DNA of 64,000 bases from a virus. The notes beneath the pieces were generated by a model. It was given only the letters and a program-made list of their open reading frames with translations, was not told where the DNA came from and ran no database searches. Location: positions 1 to 64,000 of IMG/VR virus record IMGVR_UViG_3300013126_000016. The stretch is one strand, 5' to 3'. Below are positions 7,748 through 15,843 of the stretch, one piece after another. Positions within the stretch are counted from its first letter, which is position 1; each line of letters begins with the position of its first letter. A program made the position numbers and the translations under genes.

Positions 7748-10351
7748 ATGGATGACTCTACCTTCTTAATCGAACACCCTTCTCAATTATCTTCTCACCA
7801 ATTTATTCCCCCTAATTCTATCCTCCAAGATGATTCCTATTTACAAGCTTACTTACGCACTAAACAGTCTCTCTTAAATCAACCTTTAATCGAATACCGC
7901 GACTATCAAGCTCAGGTTGCTGCTGTCCTCTCTTGTATTCCTCGCAATATTATCAACGGCAGTATGGGTATAGGTAAATCTCAACCTACTACTTGCTCTG
8001 TCTATACTCCTGATGGCCCTCAACTTATCGGTGACCTTAAACCCGGTGACTCTGTCTTTACTCCTGCTTCTACCTCTAGAGTCCTTTCTACCCATCCCCA
8101 AGGCCCTATCGATTTCTATAAGATTACTTTCTCCGATAACTCCTACACCTACTGCTCCCTCAACCATCTTTGGTCTATTATCCCTTCCCCTAGTAAACCT
8201 AGTTGTATTATGACTACTAAAGAAATAATACAACACATCTCAAACCGCAAAAATCCTCCTCTTTATATTCCTCTAACACTAGCAGTTCCTTTCCCTAATA
8301 AACCTGTTCCCATCCCTCCCTATCATCTAGGTTGTTTGTTAGATAATCCAGACTGCTTTAAAACTCTTTGCCTCACCATTGACTCTCTCTATAATTCTCT
8401 TCACTCCCTTGGTATTAACCTCTCTAGACTTTCTTCCTTTTCTATCCCTAAAATTTACCTCTTTAACTCTGTTGATGTAAGACTTAATCTCTTACAAGGT
8501 TTATTAGACTCTAATAGCTCTTTTACAATAGTTAATAAGAATATAGAGTGTATTAACTATTTTGTAAGTAGTTCTAGTAGTTTAGCAAAGGATATACAAT
8601 TTTTAGTAGAGTCATTAGGGGGAACTTGTTTAATAGAGAGGAAGGGGAGAAAAACAGTTAGTGGAGGTTCTAGCATTTATTTTCAGTTAAGTATTAACTT
8701 ACCTAGAAATATTTGTCCTTTTAAGAATCCTCTAAAGTTAGCTGATTACCCAATGAATAACTTTTATAAGGTGTATCCTTATCAAAAGAATTCAGATACT
8801 ACTATTACTTATGCTAATAGGGCTATAAAGAAAGTAGACTATGTAGGTAAAACAGAATGTGTTTGTATAAAACTGGAAAACGAAGAAGGTTTGTACCTAA
8901 CAGATAGATTTATAGTTACTCATAATACTATTATTTGTTTGTTAGCTATTCAGGATATTTTTAATAACTTTGAAGGTAGCCCCGCGCCTGGCTCTGTCCA
9001 TATCCTTGTCCCCTCCCTTCTTTCCTCCAACCGCTGGTTGGAGGATTCCTCTTTTTTCCCTTTTAAACACCTTTTTCACCTTCTTACTTCTAAATCCTTT
9101 TCCCACTCCCTCTCTTCTCCTATCCTCCTCTATACTCACGACTTTCTTAAACTCACTCATCGTCCCTCTTCTTCTACCTACAGCTCTTTACTTAAATGGC
9201 TTTACCCCCCTCAGATAACTATTATAGATGAGGTACACCACTGTCAACCTAACTCTATCAGAACCAAACATATATCTTCTCTCATAGAAAACTGCCCCCG
9301 CGTCGTCGCTATGTCTGGTACTATTACTGAAGGTCGTCTTGCTGATGTTCATCACCTTTGCTCTTTTATTTATGGCTCAGACTGGCCTTTCTCTAATCCT
9401 TCTTCCTTTTGCTCTACTTTTGGCAGCTCCTCTTCCCTTAACCTTAACTACCACGCTAACTCTGATTCCACTAAAAGTAAAATCTTTAATCACCTTAACC
9501 CTTCTAAGTCTCTTCCTTTTAAGAATCTTTGTGACCATTATATCTATCGCGTTAATCTCTCTGACCCCTTTGTGTCCTCTTCTATAACTCTCCCCTCCCC
9601 TTCCCTCTCTGTTATCGGTATTCAACCCTCTAATGTTCAGTTGTCACTACATCAAGAGTACGTAGAGGGACAGTACAATAAGATTAAAGAAGTTGTTGAA
9701 GGAATAGAAACAGAAGGGGTAGAAACTGTAAAAACAAAAGCAGAGGCTTTAAGGTTAATTTATCCTTTAATACAAGTTAGTAATCATTGTGAGGATAATA
9801 ATAATAAACTAGAAAAGGTAATAGAGTTAGTAAAAGAATCAAAAGGTAAAGTAGTTATTTTCTGTGCTTATAACAAATCAGGTAATATTGTATCAACTAG
9901 ACTAAAAGAGGAATTAGGTTCCTCTGCTGTAGTCAGGTTATACAGTAAAGATGATTCCGAACAGATTAAAAAGCTTTCTGATTCTCAGCGTATGGTTGTT
10001 GTAGACCGCTTCCTTCATGACCCTGAAGTAAAAGTTGGTGTCTTTTCTATTAAATTAGCCGGCGAGTCTATTAACTTAACCTCCGCTAACTCTATTATCT
10101 ATTACTGCCTCCCTTGGTCTATTAAAACCCTCTCCCAATCCATCTACCGCGTTATCCGCCCTGGTAATCCTCATTCCTCTGTTAGTATCTATCTGCTTTT
10201 TAATCAAGGTCTCATAGATGAATATCAAGTTGCTCTAGCTCAAACTAAACTCACATTTAAACAAACTACTGAAGAGTTTAGAGTCGCTCCCCCTGTAGAG
10301 GATACCTCCTCTTATACCCCTTCTAATGTACTTAAACAACTTTTATCATGA
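7748..10351 (+). CDS. SF2 DNA helicase interrupted by an intein
   Basis: The precursor has 867 residues from ATG 7748, chosen because it lies 4 bases after the UDG-like stop; the open frame extends further upstream, but only inside that gene. The mature protein is an SF2/SNF2-like ATPase. Walker A (GSMGIGK then T) is split by the intein, DEVH lies at residues 494-497, MSGTITEG is motif III and QSIYRVIRPG near 797-806 is motif VI. An N-terminal EYRDYQAQ resembles a Q-motif. It probably remodels DNA during phage replication or repair. The coding strand changes from G-rich to C-rich at the GC-rich cores near 8972 and 10058. The end overlaps the next start (ATGA). Confidence 0.85.
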   Translation: MDDSTFLIEHPSQLSSHQFIPPNSILQDDSYLQAYLRTKQSLLNQPLIEYRDYQAQVAAVLSCIPRNIINGSMGIGKSQPTTCSVYTPDGPQLIGDLKPGDSVFTPASTSRVLSTHPQGPIDFYKITFSDNSYTYCSLNHLWSIIPSPSKPSCIMTTKEIIQHISNRKNPPLYIPLTLAVPFPNKPVPIPPYHLGCLLDNPDCFKTLCLTIDSLYNSLHSLGINLSRLSSFSIPKIYLFNSVDVRLNLLQGLLDSNSSFTIVNKNIECINYFVSSSSSLAKDIQFLVESLGGTCLIERKGRKTVSGGSSIYFQLSINLPRNICPFKNPLKLADYPMNNFYKVYPYQKNSDTTITYANRAIKKVDYVGKTECVCIKLENEEGLYLTDRFIVTHNTIICLLAIQDIFNNFEGSPAPGSVHILVPSLLSSNRWLEDSSFFPFKHLFHLLTSKSFSHSLSSPILLYTHDFLKLTHRPSSSTYSSLLKWLYPPQITIIDEVHHCQPNSIRTKHISSLIENCPRVVAMSGTITEGRLADVHHLCSFIYGSDWPFSNPSSFCSTFGSSSSLNLNYHANSDSTKSKIFNHLNPSKSLPFKNLCDHYIYRVNLSDPFVSSSITLPSPSLSVIGIQPSNVQLSLHQEYVEGQYNKIKEVVEGIETEGVETVKTKAEALRLIYPLIQVSNHCEDNNNKLEKVIELVKESKGKVVIFCAYNKSGNIVSTRLKEELGSSAVVRLYSKDDSEQIKKLSDSQRMVVVDRFLHDPEVKVGVFSIKLAGESINLTSANSIIYYCLPWSIKTLSQSIYRVIRPGNPHSSVSIYLLFNQGLIDEYQVALAQTKLTFKQTTEEFRVAPPVEDTSSYTPSNVLKQLLS
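7979..8926 (+). other. Intein in helicase Walker A, class-3-like, degenerate endonuclease
   Basis: The intein is about 316 residues (78-393 of the precursor), in frame between GIGK and TIICLL, so splicing restores GMGIGKT-type Walker A. It starts SQPTTCSVYTPDG with no nucleophilic Cys at position 1. Block B is NHLW (H140, W142), block F has Cys in TECVCIKLE (C371 or C373), and it ends VTHN followed by Thr. Trp, block-F Cys and +1 Thr form the WCT signature of class 3 inteins. The middle has LLQGLLDSNSSF and LGCLLDNPD, which look like LAGLIDADG motifs that have lost their acidic residues, so homing is probably dead. The exact N-junction (Ser or Gln) is not certain. Confidence 0.85.
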
Positions 10352-10878
10352 GTAATTTAAAATTTAGCCTTAACCCTGATGAAAATGATGATGACGATGA
10401 AGAATATCCAGAGGAGGTACCTCAATCTATGCCAATAACAGAGTTTTTAGACTGTTTATCAGCTAAAGATAGAGAAGAGTTTGTCCGTACTTATAGTAGT
10501 TCTATAGAGGCCTCTAAAAAACCCTTCAAACCTTTAGCTACAGACCTTATTAAATCTGTTCGACAAGATGTTTTTCCTATCATTCAATCTTCTATAGACT
10601 CCTTAGCTAATGGCTCTTCTCCTAAATACCTCTTTTACTCTCTTGATTTTCTTGAAGACTCTATTAATAACCTAGTAAAAACATACAACACTCTGTCTAA
10701 ACAAGCTTCTAACTTCTTAGAAACGAAAGAGGAAAAAAGAGAATTGGAAGTGTATTTTGAACAGGTAACTAAACCTTCTAGAGACTCGCCTTCTATTATT
10801 TCTGCTCCTACTATCCAAGTTAGAACTTTTAGCGTAGCTATTCCTGACATTCCTGATGGGAAGAGTTCTGAAGAGTAA
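10348..10878 (+). CDS. Acidic hypothetical protein
   Basis: The 176-residue product begins at an ATGA overlap with the helicase stop. The N-terminus is very acidic (DENDDDDEEYPEEV), followed by helical sequence with SINNLVKTYNTLSKQASNFL and then a Pro/Ile/Ser-rich tail. An acidic tail could bind a DNA-binding partner such as the helicase. No family was recognised. It is the last gene before the long GC-rich hairpin at about 10889. Confidence 0.7.
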   Translation: MSNLKFSLNPDENDDDDEEYPEEVPQSMPITEFLDCLSAKDREEFVRTYSSSIEASKKPFKPLATDLIKSVRQDVFPIIQSSIDSLANGSSPKYLFYSLDFLEDSINNLVKTYNTLSKQASNFLETKEEKRELEVYFEQVTKPSRDSPSIISAPTIQVRTFSVAIPDIPDGKSSEE

Positions 10879-10888
10879 TAATCTTAAA

Positions 10889-10932
10889 GGTAGCCGCGCG
10901 GTGCTTTACTATATATAAAGCACCGCGCGGCT
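10889..10932. terminator. Long GC-rich stem-loop
   Basis: AGCCGCGCGGTGCTTTA and its exact complement form a 17-bp stem around a short AT loop. It is the largest member of the GC-rich palindrome family and closes the 5294-10878 operon. It may terminate in both directions, though no long U-run follows. Confidence 0.75.
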
Positions 10933-10962
10933 TCTTTTGTCCCTTAATCTTATTCCTTTGTT

Positions 10963-11595
10963 ATGGCAACACAATCCCGTTTCGGCTCCCGCAACGTTAA
11001 TTTCTACAAGTACTCCTCCACACTCTCATTAGAAGAACAAGAAAGCCTTGACGCTGCACAAGAAATGGTTAAAATCATTAAATCTCGCAGCCCTAAATCT
11101 TACTTTGATGAAGCCCTAACAATCCTTAAATCCTTCCCTTCTGACCCAAAAGAAAGCTCCTTTAAACTCCCTCTTAACCTCCTTAGTAACGCTCTCTACG
11201 TTAACGATGAATACGTACCCGCTCTTAAACTTCGCTGCTCTCTTATAAAATATAATCTCAGAGACTTATATGGCTATGTTAGCTATATGCAAGACCTGTC
11301 TAAACTTTGTAACGTTACTCATCATCCTTCTTATTATTTTCTATTAGCTTGTGCTTACATAGATTATAAAGAAGAATACAACAATGCTATATCTGTCTTA
11401 GATAAAGCTATCGAATACAAAGATAAATGTAGTAAAGAGTTGTTAGCTAGTATTTATTACAATCAAGGCTTCTGCTTCCTGCAAATCGGTGACATAGATT
11501 ACGCACGAGAATGTTTTGAACTCTGTTCTTTACTTAATCCAGATAAATATAAAGGAATTATATTACCTGTAAAAAAGATTAAAGAAAGAGATTAG
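10963..11595 (+). CDS. TPR-like hypothetical protein
   Basis: The protein has 210 residues. The second half reads as tetratricopeptide-like helices: ALKLRCSLIKYNLRDLYGYV, YFLLACAYIDYKEEYNNAI and ASIYYNQGFCFLQIGDIDYA. These are scaffolds for protein binding. The first gene of an eight-gene set whose members mostly have their own 3' hairpin. The first third is C-rich on the coding strand and becomes AT-rich later. The last codons contain CTGTAAAAAAGATTAAA, an A-rich motif also found elsewhere in the window. Confidence 0.75.
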   Translation: MATQSRFGSRNVNFYKYSSTLSLEEQESLDAAQEMVKIIKSRSPKSYFDEALTILKSFPSDPKESSFKLPLNLLSNALYVNDEYVPALKLRCSLIKYNLRDLYGYVSYMQDLSKLCNVTHHPSYYFLLACAYIDYKEEYNNAISVLDKAIEYKDKCSKELLASIYYNQGFCFLQIGDIDYARECFELCSLLNPDKYKGIILPVKKIKERD

Positions 11596-11637
11596 TATTA
11601 CTAGTTCTCCTATAGTTTTGTTTGAGTTAACTTATCA

Positions 11638-11655
11638 GGTAGCCGACCGGCTACC
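11638..11655. terminator. GC-rich hairpin terminator
   Basis: GGTAGCCG-AC-CGGCTACC followed by CTTTT. It lies between the TPR-like genes at 10963 and 11665, only 9 bases before the latter's ATG. Confidence 0.7.
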
Positions 11656-11664
11656 CTTTTATTT

Positions 11665-12408
11665 ATGCCTTCTCCTTCTTTTGATAACAATATAAAAGCC
11701 AGTCGCTGTTACGACGATGCTCGTTACTATATTAGTCAAGACAATTACATTACGGCTGTTTATTTTCTCAATGAAGCACTACAATATGACCCTACAGAAG
11801 GTCAATACTTTAAAGACCGCTCTTTTTGTCTCCACCAATTGGCTACTTATGAATCTATTAACCATCAATATCAGCAATATTTAGAAAAAAATGATTTAGA
11901 TAGTTATTATCTGTTATCTATCTTTCAGATTTACTTCAATCAGTGCAATATTGAGGACTACTCTTTTCAGGTCTCTTACACTAACAACTCTATACCCTGT
12001 GAGTTGGTTGACTCTATAAAACATAGTTTGTTGAGAGACGCTATAAAGGATAGTTTTATAGCTATAAACTTAGAAGAAAACGATGTTAATGCTTACGAAC
12101 AACTAGCAGACTTATATAGAGAATTGGGAGATAATGAACAATCTTTTTATTATCTACTAAAAGCAAGTAAGTACGAATTACTTAACCAGCTTAATGACGT
12201 TTTCAATCATTTAGAAAGCAGATTTACAGTGATATTTAAGGAACAAAATTACTGTAAAGAAAAACTAGAAAAAGAAATAGGCAAGCTAAAACGCCAGTCT
12301 AAAATTCTAGAAGAACAAATTTCTTATGGCGAAACAGAAATAAAAAGGTTAGAGCATAATATTAAGGCTTTAAAGAAAAAACTTTCTGAAACTAAAATAA
12401 GTTTTTAG
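11665..12408 (+). CDS. TPR protein with C-terminal coiled coil
   Basis: The protein has 247 residues. Two TPR-like pairs are visible: ARYYISQDNYITAVYFLNEA followed by LQYDP near residues 20-42, and VNAYEQLADLYRELGDNEQS followed by FYYLLKASKY. The last 55 residues, from KEKLEKEIGKLKRQSKILEE to the end, form a probable coiled coil. It likely binds other proteins. The start lies right after the 11638 hairpin, so the terminator is in the 5' leader of this gene if it is co-transcribed. It is probably related to the TPR-like neighbours at 10963 and 16988. Confidence 0.75.
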   Translation: MPSPSFDNNIKASRCYDDARYYISQDNYITAVYFLNEALQYDPTEGQYFKDRSFCLHQLATYESINHQYQQYLEKNDLDSYYLLSIFQIYFNQCNIEDYSFQVSYTNNSIPCELVDSIKHSLLRDAIKDSFIAINLEENDVNAYEQLADLYRELGDNEQSFYYLLKASKYELLNQLNDVFNHLESRFTVIFKEQNYCKEKLEKEIGKLKRQSKILEEQISYGETEIKRLEHNIKALKKKLSETKISF

Positions 12409-12433
12409 TTTCTACTTGTTCCCAAGGATATAA

Positions 12434-12595
12434 ATGCCTCAAAACTTTAATCATGTGCCTCATGATACTAACTCCTCTGCTTTAGATACTGCTTTGTATC
12501 TTTTTGAAACAGGTTCTATACCTTACGATGCTCTATTAAAATTAATAGAGCTTTACTATTCTACTAATAGTTCCCATACACCTAAACCTGATTAA
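12434..12595 (+). CDS. Small hypothetical protein (53 aa)
   Basis: A short frame starts MPQNFNHVPHDTNSSALD and ends SSHTPKPD, with an amphipathic helix TALYLFETGSIPYDALLKLI in the middle. It fits the gap between two plus-strand genes, starting 25 bases after the upstream stop and ending 3 bases before the next ATG. The AAGGAT at 12424 is a possible ribosome site. It resembles a short regulatory or partner protein; no family was recognised. Confidence 0.55.
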   Translation: MPQNFNHVPHDTNSSALDTALYLFETGSIPYDALLKLIELYYSTNSSHTPKPD

Positions 12596-12598
12596 CTT

Positions 12599-13576
12599 AT
12601 GTTACTACCTCAAAGACTTTTTCCAGCTTTAAAGAAACGACTATCTATCTTAGAACCTTTAATATCCTCAAGGATAGGAGAGGAAAAGACTAATATATTC
12701 TTGAAAACCTTAGCTTATGTTACTAAACCTGAGGAACAACTAATTGAAGATAACCTAATTGACTTTTTTGTGCGAGAATATAGCACTAATTATTATGCTG
12801 GTGAGTTTACCTCTTATAGTGAGTTTCTTTACCCTCTTGAAACTCGTTTAGAATCTCGTCTTGTATTCATGGGCTCCTACTCTACTTTTGATGTGCTTTC
12901 TAAATACTTTATTAAGTATGATTCTGAAAGTTTAGCTACTTACTTAATTGGAAGAGGTATTATCTTTGGTATTCCTGATGGTGGTGATTCTAATAAAATT
13001 CACATTTTCTACAACATCTTAAATATACAAAGTTTATTAGAGTTTGGAGAAACTGAGTATGTTGTACCTCTTTGTGAAATTCTAGATGATTTACTATCTA
13101 TCAATCAATTAGAAGACTCTGAGTATACACAAGAAGAGCAGATTGTATTCAACAATTTGTGTGAATTAGTAAGCAACCTTCGTTCTAAAGCTTATTCTAT
13201 ACACAATAAGTCTACTGCTTTCCTAGAACAGTTCCCTAACAGTCCTAGGTTTAAAACAATAGTGTTAGATTACAATAAACAATCTCTTACTATTCCTGTT
13301 AACCTTTCTCTACTAGGGGATAAAACTCTTTCTATTAAAGTACAAGGAACAAAATTAATAAACTTAGTTGAGGAACTAGAAAGTATATTTTGTGCAGATA
13401 CAGATGAACTTAGAAAGCAGCAGTGCATAGAAGATATTGAAGAGTCTATAAAGGATAAAGTTAGAACACTTTATAACTTGCCTGAAGATCTTATTTTATA
13501 TAAGAACTTTGAGGAACCTTTTAGTTTCTTTACTGATAAGCTAACTTTTCCTCTAGTTTATGAACTGTTAAGGTAG
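12599..13576 (+). CDS. Hypothetical protein
   Basis: The protein has 325 residues, largely helical and acidic, without recognised motifs. It starts 3 bases after the 53-residue gene, so the two are probably translated together. The stop TAG is part of the GC-rich repeat (GGTAGCC at about 13572), so the repeat itself ends the protein. The tail near residues 215-240 has a strand-rich patch (LDYNKQSLTIPVNLSLLGDK). No function can be assigned. Confidence 0.75.
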   Translation: MLLPQRLFPALKKRLSILEPLISSRIGEEKTNIFLKTLAYVTKPEEQLIEDNLIDFFVREYSTNYYAGEFTSYSEFLYPLETRLESRLVFMGSYSTFDVLSKYFIKYDSESLATYLIGRGIIFGIPDGGDSNKIHIFYNILNIQSLLEFGETEYVVPLCEILDDLLSINQLEDSEYTQEEQIVFNNLCELVSNLRSKAYSIHNKSTAFLEQFPNSPRFKTIVLDYNKQSLTIPVNLSLLGDKTLSIKVQGTKLINLVEELESIFCADTDELRKQQCIEDIEESIKDKVRTLYNLPEDLILYKNFEEPFSFFTDKLTFPLVYELLR

Positions 13577-13590
13577 CCGCGCGCTTTCTT

Positions 13591-13863
13591 ATGTCTAACA
13601 ACTTTTACTACTCCTCTTTCTCTTGTCTCCTCTCTCCTTCCCCACTCTTTCTTCTGCTAGATTCTACTAGTACTGAATTAAAATATTCTACTAGCGTAGA
13701 GAATGGACTAAATTATCTTAATTGTAATGCTTTTCATGTGGAAAATTCTCTAGAAGCAGCAGAACAGCAAGCAGAAGAATTTATCTATTTCTTAGAATTA
13801 GATTGTGTTTACCTTTTTAAAATTTCTATTGATAAAATAGAATTTCTAAAATCAATCCCTTAA
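13591..13863 (+). CDS. Small hypothetical protein
   Basis: The 90-residue product lies between two GC-rich repeats (13572 and 13871). The first 25 residues, FYYSSFSCLLSPSPLFLLLD, come from a strongly C/T-rich stretch and look hydrophobic; the rest has an acidic helix with LEAAEQQAEEFIYFLELD. It could be a small membrane-associated or partner protein. No family was recognised. Confidence 0.6.
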   Translation: MSNNFYYSSFSCLLSPSPLFLLLDSTSTELKYSTSVENGLNYLNCNAFHVENSLEAAEQQAEEFIYFLELDCVYLFKISIDKIEFLKSIP

Positions 13864-13870
13864 CCATATA

Positions 13871-13888
13871 GGTAGCCTGCCGGCTACC
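13871..13888. terminator. GC-rich hairpin terminator
   Basis: GGTAGCC-TGCC-GGCTACC followed by TTTTT, 7 bases after the upstream stop and 8 before the next ATG. Confidence 0.7.
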
Positions 13889-13896
13889 TTTTTACT

Positions 13897-14964
13897 ATGC
13901 CTATTCGCACTCTGATTCCTAGAATAGTTCTAAGCTATTACAACACAGACCCAGAAATAAAGGCCCTTGATCGTAATGGGTTTAAGTGTAACTTCGTTAA
14001 TCCTAATTGCTTTGAAAGGTATGATCCTGAGATTAAAACACTTCTAATACACGAATTTAGTGATATTAGAAATCTAGAATGTTACAGAGAAATGCATGAA
14101 GAAGATATCTTAGCTGATTACTCTTCGACTCAAGAAAAAATTATTGATTTCATAGATTTTCCAGACTTAACTTTTTCTACTCCTTGTCTTCTTTGTACTT
14201 CTAAATCAAACCCTGCACTTTCTGCTGAGTCTTTAACAATAATAAAAGCTATTACTGATATAGGTTACTTTATTGAGGAATATCAGTTTCTAGGTTCTAA
14301 AATCCTTAATTGTTTTAACATTAATAATGTTCCTTGGAACCAAAAAACTAAAATAGTAGAAGAAGCTAATAAACTTCTAAAACCCTTAGGATATAGTGGC
14401 TCTCCTGAATCTATTTATCCTTGTGTTTATGCTGTAAGCCGTAAATCTCTAGAAGAAGGTAAACTCATCGGCAAGTGGATTTTTCCTCAGCAACCACAGC
14501 TATCTGGAGCAGACAAAGAAAAAACAGCTGCTATACTACAATTCGTATCTGAACTAGAAAGCGTTAAATTAAGCGAGTCAGATACTTATTGTATCATCTC
14601 TCACTCTCGCTATGGAGACTTTCTTTATTCTTCTATAGATTACGAACCCGACTACTTGTGGTTTGTAGCTTATCTTCTAGAGAAATATAGAGATGAAGAT
14701 TTAATAGCTGGTTTACTACACAGCCTTGATGATAATCCTCGAGACGTTGACTTTTATCTGTCGTCTAAACTTTATTGTGATCACTATCCATCTTTACAAA
14801 ATTTTGTTGAAGAATGGTTAAACATACCTAAACATTGTAGATCAGAATTTAGAAACTACTTTGATTACGAAGATTATGTACTGGAACTAAAGCAAGAAAA
14901 CCCTAATTGGCTATTTATTGATCTGAAAGAGAAAAATAAAGGATTTTATGTATTTAGAGATTAG
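13897..14964 (+). CDS. Hypothetical protein
   Basis: The protein has 355 residues, acidic, rich in Tyr, Asp and Glu, with many Cys (for example CLLCTS near 97-102) but no clear metal motif. The end (FDYEDYVLELKQENPNWLFI) is charged. It is flanked by GC-rich hairpins at 13871 and 14967. Not recognised; probably lineage-specific. Confidence 0.75.
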   Translation: MPIRTLIPRIVLSYYNTDPEIKALDRNGFKCNFVNPNCFERYDPEIKTLLIHEFSDIRNLECYREMHEEDILADYSSTQEKIIDFIDFPDLTFSTPCLLCTSKSNPALSAESLTIIKAITDIGYFIEEYQFLGSKILNCFNINNVPWNQKTKIVEEANKLLKPLGYSGSPESIYPCVYAVSRKSLEEGKLIGKWIFPQQPQLSGADKEKTAAILQFVSELESVKLSESDTYCIISHSRYGDFLYSSIDYEPDYLWFVAYLLEKYRDEDLIAGLLHSLDDNPRDVDFYLSSKLYCDHYPSLQNFVEEWLNIPKHCRSEFRNYFDYEDYVLELKQENPNWLFIDLKEKNKGFYVFRD

Positions 14965-14966
14965 AC

Positions 14967-14978
14967 AGCCGCGCGGCT
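14967..14978. repeat. GC-rich palindrome
   Basis: AGCCGCGCGGCT starts 3 bases after the upstream stop and is followed by ACTTTT. It is probably the terminator of the 13897 gene. The 110 bases to the next gene also hold GCACCCAACTGCAGAAGG-type sequence with no clear element. Confidence 0.6.
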
Positions 14979-15088
14979 ACTTTTAACCTTGGCAGTTATG
15001 ATTCTTTTGCTTTAATATTATAAAGCTAGAAACAGACAATAGTTAATTTACCCCCCTTCTGCACCCAACTGCAGAAGGTTTTCTATTT

Positions 15089-15787
15089 ATGCAACTCAAA
15101 GATTGTTTAACTTACCTAAAGAATCAAGGTTACTCTTCTATTACCTTTGATTATTACTCTGATTTATCTGATTACTTTAACTTAGATCATGTTGTACATC
15201 TAACTAAGCAAAACCGCCAGAATACTTATAAACAAACTGACTTAAAAGGATTACAAGACTTAACTGCTTTTAAAAACTTTTTAGAACCTATTCTAAAAGA
15301 TTCAAAACGTTCTTTCGAATCCGGCTATAAAGGTAAGTTTGTTTTTAACCTCCTCGACCTCCCTTTTATTGTTACACAGCACTTAACTCTACTTAATTAC
15401 ATCTCCCCAAAAGATAAACATGATTCTACTATAGATGTTAATTCTTCTATATACTCTATAGCTCTTTCTTTAAAAGAAAAAGGTTTAGAAGAATTAACAT
15501 TTACGTATGTTTATGAATCAGAGAATTATGATTTTACAGAAACTTCTTTTACTTGGGCATCTAATGCTCTTGATAGAGGTACTTCCATTCTTTCTAGTAG
15601 TTACGAAGATAGTTTAATAGATTATGCTGTTACTAAGTTGTTTAGCCTTTCCCACGCTGTACATAATGATGATAGTCTAACTGCAGAAGGCACTGTTACT
15701 TTTAACTTTGTGAACATGATTCTTTCTTTAACTGAGGATTACTATTGTCCAGAAGAGAAATCTTTTGTGCATGTTATTCCTGTTTAA
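15089..15787 (+). CDS. Hypothetical protein
   Basis: The protein has 232 residues and appears to be built of two similar halves: each contains an L-KxxGxxxxTFxY segment (LKNQGYSSITFDYYSDLSDY near residue 10 and LKEKGLEELTFTYVYESENY near residue 130), followed by a conserved stretch (AFKNFLEPIL versus SYEDSLIDYAVTKLF) and a closing beta segment (GKFVFNLLDLPF versus GTVTFNFVNMIL). This suggests an internal duplication. Function unknown. Confidence 0.75.
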   Translation: MQLKDCLTYLKNQGYSSITFDYYSDLSDYFNLDHVVHLTKQNRQNTYKQTDLKGLQDLTAFKNFLEPILKDSKRSFESGYKGKFVFNLLDLPFIVTQHLTLLNYISPKDKHDSTIDVNSSIYSIALSLKEKGLEELTFTYVYESENYDFTETSFTWASNALDRGTSILSSSYEDSLIDYAVTKLFSLSHAVHNDDSLTAEGTVTFNFVNMILSLTEDYYCPEEKSFVHVIPV

Positions 15788-15789
15788 TT

Positions 15790-15815
15790 AAGGTAGCCTA
15801 GCGCGGGGCTACCTT
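15790..15815. terminator. GC-rich hairpin
   Basis: AAGGTAGCC and GGGCTACCTT pair around a GC-rich loop, directly after the upstream stop; the next gene starts at 15844. Confidence 0.65.
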
Positions 15816-15843
15816 CTTTAACTACTTTGTTCTATTTACTTTC

